The translations under genes were made by a program, and so were the position numbers. From Deltaproteobacteria bacterium (GTDB lineage: Bacteria > Desulfobacterota > Desulfobacteria > Desulfobacterales > SURF-15), in contig JAHEHB010000036.1 of assembly GCA_024644775.1 (NCBI GenBank), forward strand, positions 1 to 21,089: a stretch of DNA of 21,089 nucleotides, written 5' to 3'. Of the stretch, positions 15,271 through 21,089 are shown in pieces. The stretch's first letter is position 1. Each line of letters starts with the position of its first letter. The notes beneath the pieces were generated by a model. It ran no database searches. It had not been told where the DNA came from and saw nothing but the letters and a program-made list of their open reading frames with translations.

Positions 15271-16269
15271 ATGCGAAAAAAAGGCCTTATTGTATTAATT
15301 TTTCCCTTGGTAGTGTGTCTGGTGGTTTTTGCGGGTGGACCCAAACCGGCTGCAGCAGTTGAGCTACGATTTGCCCACTTTGCGGCAGACGGCCATCCAG
15401 GTGATCTGGCTGCGGAAATGTTTGGAAAGGCGGTAGAGCAGCGAACCGGTGGTAAAGTTAAGGTCACTATCTATCCTGCCAATGAGTTAGGCTCTCCACC
15501 GGAGCAACTGGAACAAATTAAGGTGGGTGCCATCGATATGGGTTTACCGACGCAGGGTGCGTTGGATAAGTATTCGAAGCGGTTTGGCGTAGTGATGCTG
15601 CCCTTCGTGTATGATAACTATGCACATGCCTATCGTGTTTTAGATGGACCCTTTATGGCCTGGGCGGGTCCGGATATCGAAAAACAGGGCATGGTGCATT
15701 TGTCAAACTGGGAATGGGGATTCAGAAATATCACCAACAACAAGCGAGCCATCAACTCACCGGATGACATGAAGGGGCTCAAGATGCGGGTCCCGCCTGA
15801 AATTCAGCTTCAAGCCACCATGGAGGCGTTGGGTGCCGTAACAACCAAAATTGCCTTCCCCGAGCTGTATATGTCTCTGAAGCAAGGTGTTGCAGATGGG
15901 CAAGACAATCCGCTTTCGGTAATATATCATTTTAAAATTTACGAAGTGCAGAAATACCTTGCCATCACTCAGCACGTTTACAACAGCATGGTTCATGTGA
16001 TCAGCAAGGCGACTTGGGATAAACTCTCTGCTGATCAACAAAAGATCATCAAAGAAGAAAGCAAAAAGGCTGGTGATTTTATGCGCCAGACTTTGCAAAA
16101 AGAAGATGAAACCCTGCTGCAAAAACTTAAAGATGCCGGCATGGTCGTGACCACACCGGATGTCTCCAAATTCCGTTCGCTGATGAAACCGGCTTGGGAT
16201 CGAATTGCAGGATATTCGGGTAAAGAAAATGTTGAAGAGTTTCTGAAGATGGTAGATTCTGTAAGATAA
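15271..16269 (+). CDS. dctP: TRAP transporter periplasmic substrate-binding protein (DctP)
   Basis: A 332-residue periplasmic binding protein with a signal peptide (residues 1 to about 29, ending AAA). The mature part has the DctP fold: MKGLKMRVPPE (R173 is at the position of the arginine that binds the substrate carboxylate in this family), GVADGQDNPLS (206-216), and GFRNITNNKRAINSPDD before it. It captures a small organic acid, or possibly a sulfonate, for import by DctM and DctQ. Specificity cannot be told. A strong TAAGGAGGT ribosome site stands 7 bases before the ATG. It is separated from dctM by 307 bases with a hairpin, which would suit higher expression of the binding protein than the permease. 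Confidence 0.95.
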   Translation: MRKKGLIVLIFPLVVCLVVFAGGPKPAAAVELRFAHFAADGHPGDLAAEMFGKAVEQRTGGKVKVTIYPANELGSPPEQLEQIKVGAIDMGLPTQGALDKYSKRFGVVMLPFVYDNYAHAYRVLDGPFMAWAGPDIEKQGMVHLSNWEWGFRNITNNKRAINSPDDMKGLKMRVPPEIQLQATMEALGAVTTKIAFPELYMSLKQGVADGQDNPLSVIYHFKIYEVQKYLAITQHVYNSMVHVISKATWDKLSADQQKIIKEESKKAGDFMRQTLQKEDETLLQKLKDAGMVVTTPDVSKFRSLMKPAWDRIAGYSGKENVEEFLKMVDSVR

Positions 16270-16281
16270 ATAAATTGTTAG

Positions 16282-16306
16282 ATTCTCACTGGTTCAATCT
16301 GAGAAT
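16282..16306 (+). other. Hairpin after dctP, possible mRNA-stabilising or attenuating structure
   Basis: ATTCTCA (16282-16288) pairs with TGAGAAT (16300-16306) around 11 bases, 12 bases after the dctP stop. Only mixed TTTATCTCTC follows, so full termination is doubtful. Hairpins at this place commonly protect or partly terminate transcripts of highly expressed binding-protein genes. Confidence 0.45.
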
Positions 16307-16350
16307 TTATCTCTCACATTTGTAATATTTTGAAATTTATAATTATTGTT

Positions 16351-16440
16351 GAACCGCAGAATACTGAGCAAGGAATGTCGAATTTCGAAGTTTTACTATC
16401 ACTTCTGCGGTTCTAAATTCCTCGTTCGATATTCAAAATT
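16351..16440. repeat. Dispersed-type inverted repeat element between dctP and dctM
   Basis: Perfect 11-bp arms GAACCGCAGAA (16351-16361) and TTCTGCGGTTC (16403-16413). The left inner sequence AATACTGAGCAAGGAAT (16360-16376) is an imperfect reverse complement of 16418-16434 (13 of 17 match), so the element has nested inverted symmetry. It has no coding frame. The form is that of a non-autonomous repeat rather than a terminator (no T-run). Confidence 0.6.
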
Positions 16441-16521
16441 CAAATATCTTTGGTAACACTATCTTTAAGAGTTACGGTATCTTATTTAGAAGCGGGTGTA
16501 CTTAGTGGCCGAACAGTCACA

Positions 16522-16548
16522 AATCATGTTTATCCTGTAAATCCTGTC
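16522..16548. repeat. Three 9-base ATCCTG-type tandem units
   Basis: AATCATGTT, TATCCTGTA and AATCCTGTC are consecutive 9-base units sharing ATC.TGT. From memory, ATCCTGT-rich intergenic tracts recur in diverse bacterial genomes; their role is unknown. Confidence 0.5.
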
Positions 16549-16576
16549 TAAATTAGAAAAGGGGGTCGGCCGGGGT

Positions 16577-17869
16577 ATGATCACGTTACTGATCTTCTTT
16601 GTGCTGGTGGGTTTCATTTTATTGGGCATTCCGATTGCGGTTGCCATGGGGCTTACCGCGGTGCTAACCTTTATTTTTATGGGGGAAGCCCGGGTTCTCA
16701 CAATGGTCGCCCAGAGAATGTACGCCTCCACAACGGCGTTTACCTTACTGGCCATCCCCTTTTTTATCCTTGCCGGGAATCTGATGAACACCGGCGGCAT
16801 TACGCGTCGGGTGTTTCGTTTTGCCCAAGCGTTGGTTGGCCATATCTGGGGGGGGCTGGGCCAAGTCAATGTGGTAGCCAGCATGATTTTTTCCGGTATG
16901 TCCGGATCGGCAGTGGCAGATGCGGCCGGACTCGGCCTTATCGAATTGAAAGCGATGGTCGATAGTGGCTATGATCGAAAATTTTCTGCGGCGATTACGG
17001 CCGCCTCCTCCACCATCGGACCGGTGGTTCCACCCAGCATTCCTTTTGTCATATACGGCAGCCTCACCGGAACATCGGTGGGAAAACTTTTTTTAGCCGG
17101 CTTTATCCCGGGTGCTTTGATGGGAATTGCCTTAATGATTGCCGTATTTATCGTATCTCAGTTTCGCAAGTATCCGAAAGAAACACGGGTGTCGTTTCGC
17201 GAACTTTGGGCCAGTGCCCGAGAGGCGGTGCTCCCTTTAGGTACCCCGGTTATCATTATCGGTGGAATTCTGGGTGGAATCTTTACACCCACAGAGGCAG
17301 CCGTTGTTGCCTCTTTGTACGCCCTTTTTCTCGGCCTGGTCGTTTACCGAGAGTTCACATTGAAGGATCTTCCGAAAATATTTTGGGAAACCATCGTTCA
17401 TACCATTCGGGTGATGTTTATTATTTCGGCAGCCGGTTTTTTCGGATGGTTGCTGATTCGGCAGCGAATACCCGAACAGGTAATCACCAGTCTGACGACG
17501 TTTACCCAGTCTCAAGGCGCCCTCTTGGCCATGATCACATTAATCCTTCTGGTTTTGGGATGCTTTATTGAAGGAATTGCTGTGTTTGTGATCACCATAC
17601 CGGTTTTTATGCCATTGATTTCACAATTTAACATCGATCCGGTACAATTTGGAGTGATCATGACGTTGGCCTCGATGCTGGGGCTTCTTACACCGCCGGT
17701 CGGCATGAGTCTCTATTCTGTATCGAGCATTAGTCGTGTGCCCATCGGCACCTTGAGCCGTGAGTTGTTGCCTTACATGCTGGGAATTTTCGCTGTGCTG
17801 TTGGCGGTTACGTTTATTCCTGATATTTCTCTTTTGCTGCCAAGACTTATTATGGGACACGGCGGATGA
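16577..17869 (+). CDS. dctM: TRAP transporter large permease subunit (DctM)
   Basis: A 430-residue membrane protein of about 12 segments. It has the DctM hallmarks: TAFTLLAIPFFILAGNLMNTGGITRRV (residues 54-80), FSGMSGSAVADAAGLG and AASSTIGPVVPPSIPFVIYG in the first half, and the mirrored LGLLTPPVGMSLYSVSSI in the second half. It forms the ion-coupled channel for the DctP-delivered substrate. The ATG is supported by a hydrophobic first helix starting at once; the ribosome site is a GGGG run rather than a good AGGAG. Its TGA overlaps the dctQ ATG. The order P-M-Q, with M before Q, differs from the more usual P-Q-M. Confidence 0.95.
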   Translation: MITLLIFFVLVGFILLGIPIAVAMGLTAVLTFIFMGEARVLTMVAQRMYASTTAFTLLAIPFFILAGNLMNTGGITRRVFRFAQALVGHIWGGLGQVNVVASMIFSGMSGSAVADAAGLGLIELKAMVDSGYDRKFSAAITAASSTIGPVVPPSIPFVIYGSLTGTSVGKLFLAGFIPGALMGIALMIAVFIVSQFRKYPKETRVSFRELWASAREAVLPLGTPVIIIGGILGGIFTPTEAAVVASLYALFLGLVVYREFTLKDLPKIFWETIVHTIRVMFIISAAGFFGWLLIRQRIPEQVITSLTTFTQSQGALLAMITLILLVLGCFIEGIAVFVITIPVFMPLISQFNIDPVQFGVIMTLASMLGLLTPPVGMSLYSVSSISRVPIGTLSRELLPYMLGIFAVLLAVTFIPDISLLLPRLIMGHGG

Positions 17870-18486
17870 AGACTGTTGATAATCCTTCTATGAAGACACT
17901 TTCGAGCATTGACCGTGCGGTGGGAGCCGGTATGCGCGCTCTGTGCATTGTATGTCTAACTTTACTGCTCATCCTTCTTTCCGGTAATGTGCTCTTCCGG
18001 TTTGTTCCCATCATGTCCATGGGATGGTACGATGAAATCGTTGAAATGATCTTTGCTTGGTTGGTATTCATTGGGGCTGCTGCACTTTGGCGTGAGAGTA
18101 CCCACTTTCGTGTGGAGTGGATTTATTCAAAACTGAAAGACCGCACTGCAGGGAATGTTATCGGTATAGCGATCGAACTCTTGTCACTTTTTTTCCTGAT
18201 AGTGATGACCTACCAGGGTTTGCGACTTACCATGCTTGCCACTGATTGGACCCCGATTCTAAAACTTCCCAAGCGTATTCAATATGTAGACATTCCCATT
18301 GCCGGTGGTCTGATGGTAATTTACAGCATTCGAAACATCGGCCGTCATATTTCTTCCCTTTTACCACCTCAAAAAAAGGAGTTTCCCCATGAACTCCTAA
18401 ACAGAAACGGTATCATCCAATCGCCAGACCAGACAAAAAGCGATGTGCTGAAAGCCCTTTTGGAAGAAAGGAATTCCGGAAGATGA
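17866..18486 (+). CDS. dctQ: TRAP transporter small permease subunit (DctQ)
   Basis: A 206-residue protein with four hydrophobic segments (about residues 24-46, 55-75, 93-118 and 138-156). W.DEIVEMIFAWLVFIGAAALWRE is the DctQ signature around helix 2. FRVEWIYSKL follows as in the family. A charged C-terminal extension of some 45 residues goes beyond the usual length. The ATG overlaps the dctM stop (ATGA at 17866-17869), so translation is coupled; a second in-frame ATG at 17890 is an alternative start. It converges on the ammonium transporter gene with 75 bases between, in which I see only a 5-bp CCACT/AGTGG hairpin without T-run. Confidence 0.92.
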   Translation: MKTVDNPSMKTLSSIDRAVGAGMRALCIVCLTLLLILLSGNVLFRFVPIMSMGWYDEIVEMIFAWLVFIGAAALWRESTHFRVEWIYSKLKDRTAGNVIGIAIELLSLFFLIVMTYQGLRLTMLATDWTPILKLPKRIQYVDIPIAGGLMVIYSIRNIGRHISSLLPPQKKEFPHELLNRNGIIQSPDQTKSDVLKALLEERNSGR

Positions 18487-18561
18487 AATTCTGGTATTCA
18501 TCGGCATCGGCAATCGCGCCACTCTTAGTGGATGAAGAAGAGACCGTCTACTGCCTAAACA

Positions 18562-19998
18562 CTACGTAGCCTCGACTTGTTTGGAGCTTGGAGCAAATGC
18601 TGGTTCCCTCAACATCGCTCCACCACCAGGCGATCCATCGGTCGCTATCCCGCCGTAGGAAGAGACTTCAAAATCCGGATAGGCATTTCCGCCGTGTTCA
18701 ATAAAATCGAGTCCTTCAAGCTCTTCTTCCGGGGATACCCTCAGGCCAATTGTTTTTTCGATTAACTTAAACATGGCAAAAGCGATGGGGAACACCCAAA
18801 GAAAGCAGGCAATAATTCCTAAAACCTGAACGCCGATGATTTTAAACGAAGTTCCACCCATGTTGAATATACCGGCGGCCAATGTTCCCCAGGCGCCACA
18901 GACGCCATGGACCGAGATGGCCCCTACAGGATCATCCACTTTGATTTTGTCAAAGAAAAGAACTGAAAAAACAACGAGGATACCGGCTGCTGCACCGATG
19001 ACCACCGCACTCAGTGGTGAAACCGATGCACAAGGACTCGTGATGGCAACCAAACCGGCCAAAGCCCCGTTTAAGCTCATTCCCACTTCCGGTTTTCCGA
19101 ATTTTTTCCATGAGGTAAACATGGCGACAACCGCGCCGGCTGCGGCTGCTAAGTTGGTATTTACAAAAATCATTGCGATATCTTTGTTTGCTGAAGTGGT
19201 GGATCCCGGATTAAAACCGAACCACCCCAGCCATAAAATAAAGACTCCCAGTGCAGCCAGCGGCATGTTATGGCCTAAAATCGGTTTAATGCCGCCATCC
19301 TTGGTATACTTACCCATACGAGGACCCAGCACAACGGCACCTGCTAAGGCCGCCCATCCACCGACTGAATGAACAACCGTAGATCCGGCAAAATCGATGA
19401 AACCCAAATTCTCCAGCCAGCCACTACCATTAAAAAGACTCCCCCACGCCCAGCTACCAAAGATCGGATAGATAAATGCGCTAATAATGGCACTATAGAT
19501 GATGTAGCCGGAAAATTTTGTTCTTTCCGCCATGGCTCCGGAAACAATGGTAGCTGCTGTCGCCGCAAACACCACCTGAAACATCCAAAAAGCCAAAACC
19601 CAGGGGTCGCCGCCGGGTGTAAAATCACTCAGAAAAAATCCACTCATCCCAAACCAACCGGTTGTTGTGGCACCAAACATCAAGCCAAAGCCGATGGCCC
19701 AAAACGCCAATGATCCGACCGAAAAATCCACAAGATTTTTCATCATAATGTTAATGGCATTTTTTGCCCGTGTGAATCCGGCTTCCACCATGGCAAATCC
19801 TGCTTGCATAAAAAAAACCAGGGCCGCGGCAACCAAGGTCCAAACATAGTCTGCATGGGACTGAACCAAATCAATGGCGGTTTTATTCGATTCCGGTGTC
19901 GGCGCTTTATCGCCGGCCCAAACAGTGGCTATACTAAGAATAAAAAAAAGTATTGATAAAATCGGTTTCCTCATTACGGTTTCCTCTATTTTCTTCAT
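18562..19998 (-). CDS. amt: Ammonium transporter (Amt/MEP/Rh family)
   Basis: A 478-residue Amt protein. The start at 19998 is chosen because GAGGAGG (20006-20012) is 7 bases upstream and because the sigma-54 promoter at 20066-20081 lies inside the longer frame that opens at 20106. Residues 1-28 are a signal peptide (ATVWA), as in other bacterial Amt proteins. Eleven membrane segments follow. DYVWTLVAAALVFFMQAGFAMVEAG (50-74) is the family signature, and the twin pore histidines are H210 (VVHSVGGWAA) and H364 (SVHGVCGAWG). The tail EEELEGLDFIEHGGNAYPDF is the regulatory C-terminus that contacts GlnK/PII. No PII gene is adjacent, which is unusual, since amt is often paired with glnK. It imports ammonium under nitrogen limitation. 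Confidence 0.96.
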   Translation of the reverse strand: MKKIEETVMRKPILSILFFILSIATVWAGDKAPTPESNKTAIDLVQSHADYVWTLVAAALVFFMQAGFAMVEAGFTRAKNAINIMMKNLVDFSVGSLAFWAIGFGLMFGATTTGWFGMSGFFLSDFTPGGDPWVLAFWMFQVVFAATAATIVSGAMAERTKFSGYIIYSAIISAFIYPIFGSWAWGSLFNGSGWLENLGFIDFAGSTVVHSVGGWAALAGAVVLGPRMGKYTKDGGIKPILGHNMPLAALGVFILWLGWFGFNPGSTTSANKDIAMIFVNTNLAAAAGAVVAMFTSWKKFGKPEVGMSLNGALAGLVAITSPCASVSPLSAVVIGAAAGILVVFSVLFFDKIKVDDPVGAISVHGVCGAWGTLAAGIFNMGGTSFKIIGVQVLGIIACFLWVFPIAFAMFKLIEKTIGLRVSPEEELEGLDFIEHGGNAYPDFEVSSYGGIATDGSPGGGAMLREPAFAPSSKQVEAT

Positions 19999-20326
19999 CC
20001 AATATCCTCCTCGTTTCGATCTTTTACCAATTCGATCTGCGCAGTGTTTCAAATGTAAATTGATGAGCAAAGGATATGCCAGGTTTGAAAAACTGTCCAA
20101 AAACATTTAATAGCCTAATATCATTAAAATAATTTAGAAAGACTTTACTTAATTGAGAATCGTTATAAATACAATAATGTAATTATTTATATATAAATAT
20201 ACAAAATTGTTTTTAAATAGATAAAAAATACATTATTGGAAATGCTTATCGATTTTCCCGAAAAGGATATTCAAAGATTAGTCTTTATTATGAAATTCAG
20301 TTTTTGGAATTGGGAACATGAGGGCC
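19999..20326. other. Intergenic region upstream of amt
   Basis: 328 bases between the amidotransferase gene and amt, both on the minus strand. It holds the amt ribosome site, the sigma-54 promoter (20066-20081) and, further upstream, a very AT-rich stretch with the palindrome TATTTATATATAAATA (20184-20199). That stretch could be a DNA-bending or activator-binding site. I see no NtrC consensus (TGCAC-N5-GGTGCA) and no terminator for the amidotransferase gene. Confidence 0.7.
20066..20081 (-). promoter_or_regulatory. Sigma-54 promoter of amt
   Basis: On the minus strand the sequence reads TGGCATATCCTTTGCT. It fits TGGCAC-R-N4-TTGCW with exactly ten bases between the invariant GG and GC. Transcription would start near 20055, giving a 5' leader of about 57 bases before the ATG at 19998. 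Control by RpoN with an enhancer-binding activator (NtrC type) is the expected regulation of amt. Confidence 0.8.
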
Positions 20327-21025
20327 TTATTGCCCCATATTCAGAAGGCTTTTCAACAAAGCGTCCATTACAGAATTGATTTCTTGAAATGGCGCATTGT
20401 TAGATAAGATCTCTTCAGGTGTCTGGATAAATGGCCCATCCACCATTTCGTTGTGGCAGTGCTTGATTAAATTCTCAGCATTTTGTCTTGTGGTTTCAAG
20501 ATGGAATTGGAGCCCAACGATTCGATCGTCCAAGATGAATCCTTGGTTTTCGCATGCGTCGCTACGTGCCAAATGAACGGCTCCGGGCGGCAAGTCAAAG
20601 GTGTCGCCGTGCCAATGAAACGCCTCAACCGTATTTGGAAAAAATGCAGCAAGCGTGGATCGAGTTGCATCGGGTACTTTTTGGATGTGAAACCAACCAA
20701 TTTCCCGTTGTGTGTTTTTGTAGACTTTTGCGCCCAGTACATCCGCTATGAGTTGTGCGCCCAGGCAAATGCCCAGAATAATTTTTCCATCTTCAACCGC
20801 TTTTTGAATAAAACTTTTTTCTTCACGAAGCCAAGGATATTTGAGTTCCTCGTAGATGTTCATGGGGCCGCCCAATATAATCAGCCAATTGAAGGCATCT
20901 AGAGCAGGAAGGGAATCGCCGGCATGAAATTTTGTCACGCTAATCTGATGCCCATGCAAAACAGCCCAAGGTTCAATACTGCCGAGGCCCTCAAAAGGAA
21001 CATGCTGCAAATAGTGTATATTCAT
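20327..21025 (-). CDS. Class I glutamine amidotransferase (GMP synthase glutaminase-domain type)
   Basis: A 232-residue single-domain class I amidotransferase. The catalytic triad is visible: C87 in GICLGAQL, H175 and E177 in LQFHLE. ILGGPMNIYEE (50-60) and GDTFDLPPGAVHLARSD (140-156) match the YfeJ/GuaA-like free glutaminase group. There is no synthetase domain, so it is not GMP synthase itself; free members include gamma-glutamyl hydrolases and enzymes of unknown role. The ATG has no strong ribosome site, and a possible upstream gene ends 16 bases before it. It lies upstream of amt on the same strand, but amt has its own promoter. A nitrogen-metabolism link is suggestive only. Confidence 0.88.
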   Translation of the reverse strand: MNIHYLQHVPFEGLGSIEPWAVLHGHQISVTKFHAGDSLPALDAFNWLIILGGPMNIYEELKYPWLREEKSFIQKAVEDGKIILGICLGAQLIADVLGAKVYKNTQREIGWFHIQKVPDATRSTLAAFFPNTVEAFHWHGDTFDLPPGAVHLARSDACENQGFILDDRIVGLQFHLETTRQNAENLIKHCHNEMVDGPFIQTPEEILSNNAPFQEINSVMDALLKSLLNMGQ

Positions 21026-21041
21026 ATTGTAGGCAATTTAC

Positions 21042-21089
21042 TCATTTTCGAATTTCATCGATGATTTCCATGCAGTTGAGTTTTAAGCC
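21042..21089 (-). CDS. Possible 3' end of an upstream gene (partial)
   Basis: Reading the minus strand from the window edge, one frame is open for 15 residues (ends MEIIDEIRK, then TGA at 21042-21044), 16 bases before the amidotransferase ATG. The short spacing and protein-like tail suggest the end of a co-transcribed gene. Fifteen codons is too little to be sure. Confidence 0.25.
   Translation of the reverse strand, partial: GLKLNCMEIIDEIRK

Larger units (their letters stand above)
16270..16576. other. Repeat-rich gap between dctP and dctM
   Basis: 307 bases without a gene inside an apparent operon. It contains, in order, a 7-bp hairpin right after the dctP stop (16282-16306), an 11-bp inverted repeat with related flanks (16351-16440), an AT-rich stretch, and three 9-base ATCCTG units (16522-16548). 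No alternative coding frame is convincing. A GGGGG and a GGCCGGGG run precede the dctM ATG. Confidence 0.7.

Noticed and set aside
18519..18531. CCACT/AGTGG hairpin between dctQ and amt
   Set aside because: A 5-bp stem with a 3-base loop and no T-run is too weak to call a terminator.
18836..19372. 178-codon plus-strand frame opposite amt
   Set aside because: Rich in Pro/Ala/Thr as expected for the reverse strand of a membrane protein gene; the Amt motifs on the minus strand are unmistakable.
19999..20106. N-terminal extension of Amt by 36 residues
   Set aside because: It contains the ribosome site and the sigma-54 promoter, and the signal peptide starts properly only at 19998.

Overview
The window looks like part of the chromosome of an anaerobic, probably sulfate-reducing member of the Desulfobacterota (Desulfobacterales-like). 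This rests on gene content: an oxygen-sensitive glycyl radical enzyme with its activase, a tungsten-type aldehyde:ferredoxin oxidoreductase with a dedicated ferredoxin, a C4/sulfonate-type TRAP transporter, a PEP-CTERM surface protein, and many small dispersed palindromic repeats between genes. The taxonomic call is an inference; there is no rRNA or marker gene.

Layout, left to right. (1) 141-980 is a secreted von Willebrand A protein with a PEP-CTERM tail, closed by a clear terminator. (2) 1051-2772, minus strand, is a split UxaA-family lyase (small SAF subunit, then large subunit). A 150-bp element with imperfect terminal inverted repeats sits between the two genes. (3) 3104-4954 holds an OsmC-family protein and a P-loop ATPase with a winged-helix-like tail. 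(4) 5155-8492 is a glycyl radical enzyme and its activase, overlapping, behind a good sigma-70-like promoter. A MATE transporter follows. (5) 10157-14949, minus strand, is a compact four-gene operon: dicluster ferredoxin, aldehyde ferredoxin oxidoreductase, class I aminotransferase and a GlcD-type FAD 2-hydroxyacid dehydrogenase. (6) 15271-18486 is a TRAP transporter in the order P-M-Q with a repeat-rich gap after dctP. (7) 18562-21025, minus strand, holds an ammonium transporter with a consensus-spaced sigma-54 promoter and a class I glutamine amidotransferase.

How the genes could work together (inference): the TRAP system imports a small organic acid, hydroxy acid or sulfonate. The glycyl radical enzyme and the UxaA-type lyase would perform C-O, C-S or C-C eliminations. 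The aminotransferase and the FAD dehydrogenase would exchange amino, hydroxy and oxo acids, and the aldehyde oxidoreductase would oxidise an aldehyde product to the acid with reduction of ferredoxin. No bacterial microcompartment shell genes and no CoA-acylating aldehyde dehydrogenase are in the window, so the oxidoreductase is the obvious local aldehyde sink. The substrate cannot be read from the sequence. The region from the glycyl radical enzyme through the ferredoxin gene (about 10 kb) is bracketed by two nearly identical 30-bp palindromic repeats.
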